Part shown: in pieces, positions 1-8,264 of the stretch
Layout of the letters: the number at the start of each line of letters is the position of its first letter
How positions within the stretch are numbered: the first letter of the stretch is position 1
Assembly: GCF_014646335.1 (NCBI RefSeq)
Contig: NZ_BMNG01000014.1
Location: forward strand, 248,001-312,000
DNA: 64,000 nucleotides
Source: Streptomyces lasiicapitis
Lineage (GTDB): Bacteria; Actinomycetota; Actinomycetes; Streptomycetales; Streptomycetaceae
Direction of reading: 5' to 3'
The notes under the pieces: model-generated
Seen by the model: the letters and a program-made list of their open reading frames with translations, nothing else
Told to the model about the DNA's origin: nothing
Database searches by the model: none
Position numbers and translations under genes: made by a program

Positions 1-1
1 A

Positions 2-1282
2 CTCGTCGCCGGGTTCGTGGTGTTCGGGGCGGCGAGCCTCGCGGGAGGGCTCGCGCAGGACCCCGGCCAGCTCGTCACGGCGCGGGCGGTGCAGGGCGCG
101 GGCGCCGCCGCCCTCGCGCCGGTGGCGCTCGCGCTGATCACCGTCCACTACGCGCAGGGCAAGGAGCGGGCACGGGCGCTCGGCCTGTGGGGCGCGTCGG
201 GCGCGCTCGGCGGGGCGGTCGGGATCATGGCGGGCGGACTGCTCACGGACTGGGTGGGCTGGCGCTCGGTGATGCTGGTCAACGTCCCGGTGGTGCTCGC
301 GGCGCTCGCCGCCGTCCGGCCCGGCATCCCCGCCGACCGGCGCGGGGCCGACGCCCCGCGCCTCGACGTGGCGGGCGCGCTCCTGGTCACGGCGGGGACG
401 AGCGTGCTCGTGCTCGGCCTGGTCCGCACCGAGACCGAGGGCTGGGGCTCGGCGGCGACCGCAGGGACGCTCGCGGCGGCGGCCGCGCTGCTCGGCGCCT
501 TCTGCGCGGTCGAGATGCGCGGCGAACGGCGCGGCCGCGGGCCCCTCCTCCGGCTCGGCCTGCTCACCCGCCGCCCGGTCCTGTCCGCGAACGTCTTCGC
601 GCTCCTGATGTCCTCGGGCCAGTTCGCCGCGTTCTACTTCACCTCGCTCTACCTCCAGGAGGTCATGGCGTACGGACCCACGCGGGCCGGAGCGGCCTTC
701 CTGCCGTTCTGCGCGGGCATCGTCGCGGGCACGGTGGTCGCGACCCGCACGGTGGGCCGGGTCGGGGAGCGGGCGCTGCTCGTGGCGGGCGGGCTGCTCG
801 GCGCGGCCGGGTTCGGGTGGTTCGCGCTGGCGGTCGGGGCGGGCGGCACGTTCGCGGGGTCGATCCTCGGTCCTTCGCTCGTGGCGAGCGTGGGCATCGG
901 CATGTGCTTCGTGCCGCTCGGTACGGCGGCTACGGCGGGCGTGGCGGCGGAGGAGACCGGCATGGCGTCGGGGCTGCTCAACAGTTCGCGCCAGCTCGGC
1001 GGGTCGATCGGCCTCGCGGTGCTCGTGACGGTCGCGTCGAGTGCGACGGGGGCGGGCGGCGGGCCCGGGGCGCTCGCGGACGGGTACGCGGCGGCGTTCG
1101 GGGTGGCGGCGGGGCTGCTGGTGGCGGCGGCGCTGGCCACCGCGGTGCTGCACGGGCGGCGTACGGCTGCGCTTTCGGCGCCGACACTCCCGCGACCTGC
1201 GGAAACGTACGAATCCGAGAAAACTTCGAAGAATCTCGGCGAGGGTGTCGATCCGGGCGTCTCCCGTTCGACGCATCAGTGA
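2..1282 (+). CDS. MFS drug/H+ antiporter, DHA2 (EmrB/QacA) type, 5' truncated
   Basis: The window enters this gene in frame at base 2; the N-terminal helices are missing and about 426 residues are visible. It reads as alternating hydrophobic helices and short basic loops. The first visible part contains an AVQGAGAAALAPVALALI helix and a LGLWGASGALGGAVGIMAGG segment, close to motif C, which marks drug:H+ antiporters (family knowledge). More than six further helices follow, ending in a hydrophilic tail of about 40 residues rich in charged and polar residues. The family exports toxic small molecules across the membrane in exchange for protons. The substrate cannot be inferred. It is followed after 61 bases by the YCII gene; no terminator is seen between them. 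Confidence 0.85.
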   Translation, partial: LVAGFVVFGAASLAGGLAQDPGQLVTARAVQGAGAAALAPVALALITVHYAQGKERARALGLWGASGALGGAVGIMAGGLLTDWVGWRSVMLVNVPVVLAALAAVRPGIPADRRGADAPRLDVAGALLVTAGTSVLVLGLVRTETEGWGSAATAGTLAAAAALLGAFCAVEMRGERRGRGPLLRLGLLTRRPVLSANVFALLMSSGQFAAFYFTSLYLQEVMAYGPTRAGAAFLPFCAGIVAGTVVATRTVGRVGERALLVAGGLLGAAGFGWFALAVGAGGTFAGSILGPSLVASVGIGMCFVPLGTAATAGVAAEETGMASGLLNSSRQLGGSIGLAVLVTVASSATGAGGGPGALADGYAAAFGVAAGLLVAAALATAVLHGRRTAALSAPTLPRPAETYESEKTSKNLGEGVDPGVSRSTHQ

Positions 1283-1343
1283 GAAGTGAGAGCGAGCGGC
1301 GGGGAGAGCCCCCGTCGCCCACCTTCTGAACGGAGACACGGTC

Positions 1344-1730
1344 ATGCCGCGCTATCTGACGATGATCCGCATCGACGAGAACAACCTGCCGGAGAGCGGT
1401 GGCCCGAGCGCCGAGCTGGAGGAGCGCATGGGCGAGCTGCTCCAGGAGATGACCAAGGCGGGCGTCCTGCTCGACACCGCCGGCCTCGCGCCGAGCGCCG
1501 AAGGGGCCAGGGTGCGCTGGGAGAACGGGAAGCTCTCCGTCACGGACGGGCCGTTCACCGAGGCCAAGGAGGTCGTCGGCGGCTACTCCATCGTCCAGGC
1601 CAAGGACCGGGCCGAGGCGGTCGAGTGGACCAAGCGGTTCCTGAAGGTCCACGAGGAGTACTGGACGATCACCGTGGAGGTCAGGGAGATCTCCGAGCCC
1701 GACATCCAGGGGGTCGGGCCGCAGGCCTGA
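1344..1730 (+). CDS. YCII-related (DGPF) domain protein
   Basis: A 128-residue protein starting MPRYLTMIRIDEN, the usual beginning of YCII/DGPF proteins. It contains the hallmark DGPF (in VTDGPFTEAKE) and the YSIVQAKDRAEAVEWTKRF helix-strand that closes the ferredoxin-like fold. A Shine-Dalgarno-like GGAG lies 9 bases before the ATG. YCII proteins are small cytoplasmic proteins of mostly unknown reaction. The DGPF subfamily is typically encoded next to ECF42 sigma factors (established for that sigma group), and such a sigma gene starts 62 bases downstream. The pair probably forms one operon; whether the DGPF protein senses a signal or is a target is unknown. Confidence 0.9.
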   Translation: MPRYLTMIRIDENNLPESGGPSAELEERMGELLQEMTKAGVLLDTAGLAPSAEGARVRWENGKLSVTDGPFTEAKEVVGGYSIVQAKDRAEAVEWTKRFLKVHEEYWTITVEVREISEPDIQGVGPQA

Positions 1731-1792
1731 CGTCCCTCACCCCGGCTGTCGGCCGGTCCCTTTGCGGAGGTGTCGTGGGGGTGCTCTGATGT

Positions 1793-3109
1793 GTGGCCGT
1801 GGACCATGTGCCCGAGCACCCCCGCCGCGCCGTCGACGGCGACGTCGAGCGTGATGTCGAGCGCGACGTCGAGACCGTCTTCCGGATGGAGGCCCCGCGC
1901 GTCATCGCCGGTGTCGCGCGGATCGTACGAGACGTCGGCATCGCCGAGGAGCTCGCGCAGGACGCGCTGGTCGCCGCCCTGGAGCAGTGGCCGCGGTCCG
2001 GCGTCCCGGACAACCTCGGCGCCTGGCTCATGGCCACCGCCAAGCACCGCGCCATCGACCTCGTACGCCGCCGTGAGCTCTACGCGCGCAAGCTCGCGGA
2101 GGTCGGCCGGGACCTGGAGGCCGCGCCGCCGCACCTCGACGAGATCCCGGACCTCGTCGAGGACCCGGACGCCATCGACGACGACCTGCTGCGCCTCGTC
2201 TTCACCGCCTGCCACCCCGTCCTCTCCGCCGAGGCCCGGGTCGCCCTGACGCTCCGTCTGCTCGGCGGCCTGACCACCGCCGAGATCGCCCGCGCGGTGC
2301 TCGCGCCCGAACCGACCGTCGCCCAGCGCGTCGTGCGCGCCAAGCGCACCCTCGCCGCCCGGAACGTTCCCTTCGAAGTCCCCTACGGGCCCGACCGCGA
2401 GGCCCGGCTCGGCTCCGTCCTCGACGTCATCTACCTCATCTTCAACGAGGGGTACGCGGCCACGGCCGGGGACGACCATGTGCGGCCCGGCCTGTGCGAG
2501 GACGCCTTGCGGCTGGCTCGGCAGCTTGCCTCCCTCATGCCGAAGGAGGCCGAAGTGCACGGGCTTGCGGCGCTGTTGGAGCTTCAGGCCTCGCGTACCG
2601 CTGCGCGGGTGGGGGCGGGTGGGGAGCCGGTGCTGTTGAAGGATCAGAACCGGGGGCGGTGGAATCGGCTGCTGATCCGGCGGGGGTTCGCCGCGCTGGC
2701 TCGGGCCGAGGAGGTGGCCCGGGGGCCGCGCGGGCCCTACGTCCTCCAGGCCGCCATCGCCGCGTGTCACGCGCACGCGCGCTCGTACGACGACACCGAC
2801 TGGTCCCGGATCGCCGCCCTCTACGCCCTCCTCGCCGCCCGGAGCCCCTCTCCCGTCGTCGAGCTCAACCGGGCCGTCGCCGTGTCCATGGCCGACGGGC
2901 CCGAGGCCGCCCTCGCCCTCGTCGACGCCCTCACCGCCGAACCTGCCCTCCGCGCCTACCACTTGCTCCCCAGCGTCCGGGGCGATCTCCTCTTCCGTCT
3001 CGGCCGCCTTCGCGAGGCCCGCGCGGAGTTCGAGCGCGCGGCTGCGCTGACGCGCAATGAGCGGGAGCGGGGGTTTTTGCTGGGGCGGGTGGGGGAGTGC
3101 GGGGGGTAG
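1793..3109 (+). CDS. ECF RNA polymerase sigma factor, ECF42 type, with C-terminal TPR-like domain
   Basis: A 438-residue protein starting at GTG 1793. The first 190 residues hold sigma region 2 (VFRMEAPRVIAGVARIVRD, and EELAQDALVAALEQWP) and sigma region 4 (ARVALTLRLLGGLTTAEIA, VAQRVVRAKRTL). The remaining 240 residues form a helical, TPR-like extension containing VHGLAALLELQASR, VELNRAVAVSMADGPEAAL and the typical closing RLREARAEFERAAALTRNERE. This long C-terminal domain is diagnostic of ECF42 and probably replaces an anti-sigma factor in control (family knowledge). A YCII/DGPF gene lies directly upstream, as usual for the group. No good Shine-Dalgarno is near the chosen GTG, so the start could be slightly different. 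Confidence 0.9.
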   Translation: MAVDHVPEHPRRAVDGDVERDVERDVETVFRMEAPRVIAGVARIVRDVGIAEELAQDALVAALEQWPRSGVPDNLGAWLMATAKHRAIDLVRRRELYARKLAEVGRDLEAAPPHLDEIPDLVEDPDAIDDDLLRLVFTACHPVLSAEARVALTLRLLGGLTTAEIARAVLAPEPTVAQRVVRAKRTLAARNVPFEVPYGPDREARLGSVLDVIYLIFNEGYAATAGDDHVRPGLCEDALRLARQLASLMPKEAEVHGLAALLELQASRTAARVGAGGEPVLLKDQNRGRWNRLLIRRGFAALARAEEVARGPRGPYVLQAAIAACHAHARSYDDTDWSRIAALYALLAARSPSPVVELNRAVAVSMADGPEAALALVDALTAEPALRAYHLLPSVRGDLLFRLGRLREARAEFERAAALTRNERERGFLLGRVGECGG

Positions 3110-3127
3110 CCCTGCCGGGGGCCTCCC

Positions 3128-3331
3128 CAATCCCGCCCCTTCCCGAAACCGGGGGCTCCGCCCCCGGACCCCCGTATCGGCCTGGACGGCCTCGTCCTCA
3201 ATCGCCGGACGGGCTAAACCGCGCCGCTGTGGCTGGGGGTTTCAGCCCGTCCGGCGTTTGAGGACGAGCCGCGAAGCGGCGATAGCGGGGTCCGGGGGCG
3301 GAGCCCCTGGTTACGGGAAGGGGCGGGACTG
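3128..3331. repeat. Large imperfect inverted repeat between convergent genes
   Basis: The space between the sigma gene and the methyltransferase gene folds almost completely on itself. Bases 3191-3215 pair with 3244-3268 (24 of 25 match). Outer arms at about 3128-3179 and 3280-3331 pair with only scattered mismatches and include GGGGCTCCGCCCC against GGGGCGGAGCCCC. The inner loop is about 28 bases. Similar GGGGGCGGAGCCCC and CCCGTCCGGCG words are widespread in Streptomyces intergenic regions. It probably ends transcription from both sides, but its size and outer symmetry are more than a terminator needs. Confidence 0.85.
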
Positions 3332-3335
3332 GGGG

Positions 3336-4544
3336 CTACGCAGCCGCGCCTCCAACCGGACGCCCCACCAGCATGGTGGGCGCCCCCCCGACCCGGGTGA
3401 GGAACACCGTCGCCGACCCCGCCCCCTGGGGCTTCACCTTCCGGCGGAGTTCCTCCGGCTCCACCGCCGACCCCCGCTTCTTGACGGTGAGGATGCCGAC
3501 CCCCCGCTCCCGCAACAACGCCTTCAACTTCTTGACGTTGAAGGGCAGTTGGTCGGTGATCTCGTACGCGGTGGCGTAGGGCGTGGCGACGGCCGCGTCG
3601 GACGTGACGTACGCGATGGTCTCGTCGATGAGCCCGCCCCCGACGCGCGCGGCGACCTCGGCGACGAGGTGGGCGCGGATGACGGCCCCGTCGGGTTCGT
3701 ACAGGAAGCGCCCGACGGGCCGGACATCCGGGTCGGGGAGCATCGTGGCGAGCGGGGAGGCCAGGGTGTCCCCGGAGGGCAGCAGCGTGGCCCGGTGCGA
3801 GGCGGGGGCGTCGGAGCCGAACCACAGGACGGCTTCCTTGACGTCACCCCCGTCGGAGATCCACTCGGCCTCCGCGTCGCCGGGCACGGCCTCGTGCGGA
3901 ATGCCGGGGGCGATCTTCAGCGCGGCACGCGGAGCCTTACGGGCGGCCTCGACGGCCCAGGAGAGGGGCGGTGAGTAGGACTCCGGGTCGAAGATCCGGC
4001 CGCGCCCGCCGCGCCGGGCGGGGTCCACGAACACGGCGTCGTACGGGGACGTGTCGACGTCCGTCACATCCGCCTCGCGGACCTCGATGAGGTCGGCCAG
4101 GCCCAGCGCTTCCGCGTTGGCGCGCGCGACCGCGCAGGTCAGCGGGTCACGGTCGACGGCCAGGACGGAGACCCCGGCGCGCGCCAGCGCGATCGCGTCG
4201 CCGCCGATGCCGCAGCAGAGGTCGGCGACGGAACGCACATCGAGGTGCTTGAAGCGCTGCGCGCGGTATGTCGCCACGGACGTGCGGGTGGACTGCTCGA
4301 CGCCGTTCGGCGTGAAGAACATGCGGGCGGCGTCCGCAGCGCCGAACTTCGCGACCGCCCGCTGCCGCAGCCGCGCCTGCGCGAGCGCGGCGGAGACGAG
4401 TTCGGCGGGGTGTGCGCGGCGCAGCCGGGTGGCCGCCGCCAGCTCCTGGCTCGGTTCGACGTCCCGTACGGCTTCGAGGAGGGAGCGGCCCTCGTCGGTG
4501 CGGAGCGCGGCGAAGGAGGCAAGCGGATCGTTCACGCCGCCCAT
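3336..4544 (-). CDS. Class I SAM-dependent methyltransferase with THUMP-like C-terminal domain
   Basis: A 402-residue protein. After about 85 helical residues it carries a Rossmann methyltransferase core: SAM loop LCCGIGGDAIALARAG, then VLAVDRDPLTCAVA (acidic end of strand 2) and the VDPARRGGRGR loop at motif IV. The last about 90 residues (FNVKKLKALLRERGVGILTVKKRG...) match the THUMP-like domain found at the C terminus of this actinobacterial family. The likely substrate is RNA, but this is inferred from the THUMP-like part only. It is monocistronic and convergent with the sigma gene; the next gene (deacetylase) diverges from its start. An alternative GTG start three codons downstream (VNDPLASF) is possible. 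Confidence 0.85.
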   Translation of the reverse strand: MGGVNDPLASFAALRTDEGRSLLEAVRDVEPSQELAAATRLRRAHPAELVSAALAQARLRQRAVAKFGAADAARMFFTPNGVEQSTRTSVATYRAQRFKHLDVRSVADLCCGIGGDAIALARAGVSVLAVDRDPLTCAVARANAEALGLADLIEVREADVTDVDTSPYDAVFVDPARRGGRGRIFDPESYSPPLSWAVEAARKAPRAALKIAPGIPHEAVPGDAEAEWISDGGDVKEAVLWFGSDAPASHRATLLPSGDTLASPLATMLPDPDVRPVGRFLYEPDGAVIRAHLVAEVAARVGGGLIDETIAYVTSDAAVATPYATAYEITDQLPFNVKKLKALLRERGVGILTVKKRGSAVEPEELRRKVKPQGAGSATVFLTRVGGAPTMLVGRPVGGAAA

Positions 4545-4636
4545 TGTGGGCCAGTGTGGGCCAGTCGGTGGAAGGTGCGCGTGCGGCGGCGGTGTCGGCC
4601 CGGCGCGCGGGGCCCGGACTGCGAGGATCCGGCGCC

Positions 4637-5572
4637 ATGCGACTAGTACGACAAAAAGAACAATCCGGGCGAGGGCGAGGGCGAGGGAAGCCCGGGAAGG
4701 GCAAGCTCGCCGCCGGTGCCCTCAGCGCCGCCGTCGTCGCCACCGCGATCGCCTCCGGCTGCGCCTCCGACACCGACGGGCGCGCCGGCGCGCACGGCCA
4801 GCAGCGGCAGCCCGCCGAGGCGATGCGGGACTACGCCGACGTCCTGCGGGCGAAGCAGGCCGCGCGGGCCGCCGCGGCCAAGCGCTGGGGGCTCGCGCAG
4901 ACCCCCCTTGCCGCGCCGCCCGCGCCCGCCGTCAAGCCGCGCCTCACCACCCGCAAGGGCTTCGAGGTCGCGGGGCAGGCGGAGTTGCCGCCGGTGTTCA
5001 CCTCTGTCCCGACCAAGGACAAGGTCGTCTTCCTGACGGTCGACGACGGCGCCGAGAAGGACCCGGCGTTCCTGCGGATGATGACCGACCTGAAGCTGCC
5101 GTACACCGCCTTCCTCAGCGACTACCTGGTCAAGGAGGACTACGGCTACTTCAAGCGGATGCAGAAGCGTGGCGTCGTACTGAACAACCACACGCTCAAC
5201 CACCGCTATCTGCCGGGGCTCTCCTACGAGGGGCAGCGGCGGGAGATCTGCGGGATGCAGGACACGATCCAGAAGCGGTACGGCAAGCGGCCCGAGCTGT
5301 TCCGGCCGCCGTACGGGAACTACAACCGCGACACCCTGCGCGCCGCCAAGACCTGCGGCGTCAAGGCGGTGCCGCTGTGGGCGTCCGAGGGCTTCGCCGA
5401 CCACATGGAGTGGCGCGAATGGGACAAGGACCTGCATCCGGGCGACATCGTCCTCACGCACTTCCGCGGCCGTGAGGACTGGAAGGGCACCATGCCGGAC
5501 ATGGTCCGCACGGTCCTGAAGACGGTCACGGCCAAGGGGTACGCCGTGGCGCGCCTAGAGGACTACCTGTGA
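4637..5572 (+). CDS. Secreted or lipid-anchored polysaccharide deacetylase (NodB domain, CE4 family)
   Basis: A 311-residue protein. A basic N terminus (residues 1-23) leads into a hydrophobic segment ending IASGC at residue 42, close to a lipobox, so it is probably exported and possibly lipid-anchored. The NodB core is complete: motif 1 TVDDG (134-138, with the catalytic and metal-binding Asp pair), motif 2 NHTLNH (His185 and His189 as metal ligands) and motif 3 RPPYGN (223-228). CE4 enzymes remove acetyl groups from N-acetylglucosamine polymers such as peptidoglycan or chitin. The ATG at 4637 was chosen because it gives a signal sequence. The stop overlaps the start of the next gene by four bases. 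Confidence 0.88.
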   Translation: MRLVRQKEQSGRGRGRGKPGKGKLAAGALSAAVVATAIASGCASDTDGRAGAHGQQRQPAEAMRDYADVLRAKQAARAAAAKRWGLAQTPLAAPPAPAVKPRLTTRKGFEVAGQAELPPVFTSVPTKDKVVFLTVDDGAEKDPAFLRMMTDLKLPYTAFLSDYLVKEDYGYFKRMQKRGVVLNNHTLNHRYLPGLSYEGQRREICGMQDTIQKRYGKRPELFRPPYGNYNRDTLRAAKTCGVKAVPLWASEGFADHMEWREWDKDLHPGDIVLTHFRGREDWKGTMPDMVRTVLKTVTAKGYAVARLEDYL

Positions 5573-5901
5573 ACCGGCCCGCGCGGGGCCGACCCGCGCG
5601 GGCCCGCCTCGTGGTCGTCGCCGCGGCCCTGTTCCTGCTCACCGGGTGCGCGCAGTCCGTCGACCCGATCGAACGGCTCGGACGCAAGGCGGCCGAAAAG
5701 ATGCCCTCCAGGAAGGCCGGGCCCTCGCCGGGGTGCGAGCGGGCGGGGGCGGCGGCGCCCGGCGCGGGACCCGGCGCCCGTACGGAATCCGCCGCCCCTG
5801 AGGAGCCCGACGCCCGCGCGGAACCCGGCGCGCGTGCGAGACGTTGTCCGGACGCGGAGTCCGCGTCCCCGGTCCCGGCACCCCGCGCCGACCCCCCGTA
5901 A
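5569..5901 (+). CDS. Small putative lipoprotein, translationally coupled to the deacetylase
   Basis: The GTG start overlaps the deacetylase stop (GTGA), a strong sign of translational coupling. The 110-residue product starts with an Arg-rich stretch, a hydrophobic segment and a good lipobox LLTGC (Cys27), then a short SVDPIERLGRKAAEKM helix. The rest is low complexity, rich in Ala, Pro, Gly, Glu and Arg. No domain is recognisable. It is probably a membrane-tethered partner of the deacetylase. The low-complexity C-terminal half could partly be an artefact of a high-GC open frame, so the real stop is certain but a function is not. Confidence 0.6.
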   Translation: MNRPARGRPARARLVVVAAALFLLTGCAQSVDPIERLGRKAAEKMPSRKAGPSPGCERAGAAAPGAGPGARTESAAPEEPDARAEPGARARRCPDAESASPVPAPRADPP

Positions 5902-5912
5902 AGCCGCTTCCA

Positions 5913-5939
5913 TTGGCACTCCGCTTGACCGAGTGCTAA
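5913..5939 (+). promoter_or_regulatory. CIRCE operator 1 (HrcA site) of groESL
   Basis: TTGGCACTC-N9-GAGTGCTAA, close to the CIRCE consensus TTAGCACTC-N9-GAGTGCTAA. The HrcA repressor binds it. The -35 box TTGACC (5925-5930) lies inside the spacer, so HrcA binding would directly block RNA polymerase. Confidence 0.93.
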
Positions 5940-5954
5940 TCGTCGTCCTAGTCT
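5925..5954 (+). promoter_or_regulatory. groESL promoter, -35 TTGACC / -10 TAGTCT
   Basis: TTGACC (5925-5930), an 18-base spacer and TAGTCT (5949-5954): a housekeeping-type promoter interlocked with CIRCE 1 and just upstream of CIRCE 2. The predicted transcript start is near 5961, inside CIRCE 2. Confidence 0.75.
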
Positions 5955-5959
5955 CGGGC

Positions 5960-5986
5960 CTGGCACTCCCCACTGGAGAGTGCCAA
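5960..5986 (+). promoter_or_regulatory. CIRCE operator 2 of groESL
   Basis: TGGCACTC-N9-GAGTGCCA, perfect 8-base arms at 5961-5968 and 5978-5985. Two tandem CIRCE elements in front of groES are typical for Streptomyces heat-shock operons. Confidence 0.92.
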
Positions 5987-6084
5987 CAGCGACGGGCAGG
6001 TCCGGCACCCGCGACGACGGATCGACCTGGTCGCCACCTCAGATCAGTTAACCCCGCGAGATCTCCGAAGGGGGAGGTCGGATC

Positions 6085-6393
6085 GTGACGACCGCCAGCT
6101 CCAAGGTTGCCATCAAGCCGCTTGAGGACCGCATTGTGGTCCAGCCGCTCGACGCCGAGCAGACCACGGCCTCTGGCCTGGTCATCCCGGACACCGCGAA
6201 GGAGAAGCCCCAGGAGGGTGCTGTCCTCGCCGTGGGCCCGGGCCGCTTCGAGAACGGCGAGCGCCTGCCGCTCGACGTCAAGGTCGGTGACGTCGTGCTC
6301 TACAGCAAGTACGGCGGCACCGAGGTGAAGTACAACGGCGACGAGTACCTCGTCCTCTCGGCCCGCGACGTGCTCGCGATCATCGAGAAGTAG
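6085..6393 (+). CDS. groES: Co-chaperonin GroES (Cpn10)
   Basis: A 102-residue protein of the usual length. It contains KPLEDRIVVQPLDAEQTTASG at the start, the mobile-loop region TTASGLVIPDTAKEKPQEG that contacts GroEL, and the C-terminal KYGGTEVKYNGDEYLVLSARDVLA. It forms the heptameric lid of the GroEL cage for ATP-driven protein folding in the cytoplasm. The start is GTG 6085, with GGGGGAGG about 7 bases upstream. It is the first gene of the groES-groEL1 operon and is controlled by two CIRCE sites. Confidence 0.98.
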   Translation: MTTASSKVAIKPLEDRIVVQPLDAEQTTASGLVIPDTAKEKPQEGAVLAVGPGRFENGERLPLDVKVGDVVLYSKYGGTEVKYNGDEYLVLSARDVLAIIEK

Positions 6394-6434
6394 TCGAGAA
6401 GTAATCGTCTGCCTCACCGGCAGATTTGCTTGAG

Positions 6435-6479
6435 CTGCGCCCCTGGTCCCCGCTGATTGCCGGGCGGCGAGGGGCGCAG
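6435..6479 (+). terminator. Hairpin between groES and groEL1 (attenuator or processing site)
   Basis: CTGCGCCCCT (6435-6444) pairs perfectly with AGGGGCGCAG (6470-6479), followed by the T-rich TTCGTTTGCTGCATGTTT. The 156-base gap is long for two genes of one operon. The hairpin may terminate part of the transcripts after groES or set the groES:groEL ratio by processing. Confidence 0.55.
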
Positions 6480-6549
6480 TTCGTTTGCTGCATGTTTCCC
6501 GGGGCGAACCCCCGGACCCCCGAGTTTCCGAGAGGGCTGAACCGCTCCC

Positions 6550-8172
6550 ATGGCGAAGATCCTGAAGTTCGACGAGGACGCCCGTCGCGCCCTCGAGCGC
6601 GGCGTCAACAAGCTTGCCGACACGGTCAAGGTGACGATCGGCCCCAAGGGCCGCAACGTCGTCATCGACAAGAAGTTCGGCGCCCCCACCATCACCAACG
6701 ACGGTGTCACCATCGCCCGCGAGGTCGAGGTCGAGGACCCGTACGAGAACCTCGGCGCCCAGCTGGTGAAGGAGGTGGCGACCAAGACCAACGACATCGC
6801 TGGTGACGGCACCACCACCGCCACCGTGCTCGCCCAGGCCCTGGTCAAGGAAGGCCTGCGCAACGTCGCCGCGGGCGCGTCCCCGGCCGCCCTGAAGAAG
6901 GGCATCGACGCCGCGGTCAAGGCGATCTCCGAGGACCTCCTCGCCACCGCCCGTCCGATCGACGACAAGTCCGACATCGCCGCCGTGGCCGGGCTCTCCG
7001 CCCAGGACACCCAGGTCGGCGAGCTCATCGCCGAGGCGATGGACAAGGTCGGCAAGGACGGCGTCATCACCGTCGAGGAGTCCAACACCTTCGGTCTGGA
7101 GCTGGACTTCACCGAGGGCATGGCCTTCGACAAGGGCTACCTGTCGCCGTACATGGTGTCCGACCAGGAGCGCATGGAGGCCGTCCTCGACGACCCGTAC
7201 ATCCTGATCCACCAGGGCAAGATCTCCTCCATCCAGGACCTGCTGCCGCTCCTGGAGAAGGTCATCCAGGCCGGTGCCTCCAAGCCGCTGCTGATCATCG
7301 CCGAGGACGTCGAGGGCGAGGCCCTGTCGACCCTGGTCGTGAACAAGATCCGCGGCACCTTCAACGCCGTCGCGGTGAAGGCCCCGGGCTTCGGCGACCG
7401 CCGCAAGGCCATGCTCGGTGACATCGCCACCCTCACCGGCGGCACCGTCATCGCCGAGGAGGTCGGCCTCAAGCTCGACCAGGTCGGCCTGGACGTGCTC
7501 GGCTCCGCCCGCCGCGTGACCATCACCAAGGACGACACGACCATCGTCGACGGCGGGGGCAACTCCGACGACGTCCAGGGCCGCGTCGCGCAGATCAAGG
7601 CCGAGATCGAGGCCACGGACTCCGACTGGGACCGCGAGAAGCTCCAGGAGCGCCTCGCGAAGCTGGCCGGCGGCGTGTGCGTCATCAAGGTCGGCGCCGC
7701 CACCGAGGTGGAGCTGAAGGAGAAGAAGCACCGTCTGGAGGACGCCATCTCCGCGACCCGCGCCGCGGTCGAGGAGGGCATCGTCTCCGGTGGTGGCTCC
7801 GCGCTCGTGCACGCCGCGAAGGTCCTCGAGGGCAACCTCGACCTGACCGGCGACGAGGCCACCGGTGTCGCGGTCGTGCGCCGCGCCGTCGTCGAGCCGC
7901 TGCGCTGGATCGCCGAGAACGCCGGCCTCGAGGGCTACGTCATCACCACCAAGGTGGCGGAGCTGGACAAGGGCTTCGGCTTCAACGCCGCGACCGGCGA
8001 GTACGTCGACCTGGTCAAGGCCGGCGTCATCGACCCGGTCAAGGTGACGCGCTCCGCCCTGGAGAACGCCGCGTCCATCGCCTCCCTGCTGCTCACGACC
8101 GAGACCCTGGTCGTCGAGAAGCCGGCCGAGGAGGAGCCCGAGGCCGGCCACGGCCACGGGCACTCCCACTGA
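6550..8172 (+). CDS. groEL1: Chaperonin GroEL1 (Cpn60) with His-rich C terminus
   Basis: A 540-residue chaperonin, collinear with GroEL throughout. It has the ATP-binding GDGTTTATVLAQ motif near residue 86, VKAPGFGDRRKAMLGDIATLTGG in the apical domain and IVSGGGSALVHA near residue 412. It folds proteins with GroES in an ATP cycle. The C terminus reads GHGHGHSH instead of the Gly-Met repeat of Escherichia coli. In actinobacteria this His-rich tail marks GroEL1, the copy encoded with groES; a second groEL usually lies elsewhere. The tail could bind metal. The nearest Shine-Dalgarno-like GAGAGGG is 13 bases upstream. Confidence 0.98.
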   Translation: MAKILKFDEDARRALERGVNKLADTVKVTIGPKGRNVVIDKKFGAPTITNDGVTIAREVEVEDPYENLGAQLVKEVATKTNDIAGDGTTTATVLAQALVKEGLRNVAAGASPAALKKGIDAAVKAISEDLLATARPIDDKSDIAAVAGLSAQDTQVGELIAEAMDKVGKDGVITVEESNTFGLELDFTEGMAFDKGYLSPYMVSDQERMEAVLDDPYILIHQGKISSIQDLLPLLEKVIQAGASKPLLIIAEDVEGEALSTLVVNKIRGTFNAVAVKAPGFGDRRKAMLGDIATLTGGTVIAEEVGLKLDQVGLDVLGSARRVTITKDDTTIVDGGGNSDDVQGRVAQIKAEIEATDSDWDREKLQERLAKLAGGVCVIKVGAATEVELKEKKHRLEDAISATRAAVEEGIVSGGGSALVHAAKVLEGNLDLTGDEATGVAVVRRAVVEPLRWIAENAGLEGYVITTKVAELDKGFGFNAATGEYVDLVKAGVIDPVKVTRSALENAASIASLLLTTETLVVEKPAEEEPEAGHGHGHSH

Positions 8173-8195
8173 GCGGTGACCTGAGCTAGCCAGGC

Positions 8196-8234
8196 CGAAG
8201 GCCCGGCACCCCGTCGCGGGGTGCCGGGCCTTCG
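8196..8234 (+). terminator. Terminator of the groESL operon
   Basis: A perfect 17-bp stem (8196-8212 with 8218-8234) and a 5-base loop, 24 bases after the groEL1 stop. It also lies just beyond the 3' end of the convergent SDR gene and may serve both. Confidence 0.9.
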
Positions 8235-8264
8235 CGCTGTCCGCCGCCGCGGTGGCCAACCGGC

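Noticed and set aside
1583..3130. Long - strand frame opposite the ECF42 gene
   Set aside because: Shadow of the sigma gene: low-complexity, no Shine-Dalgarno, no domain.
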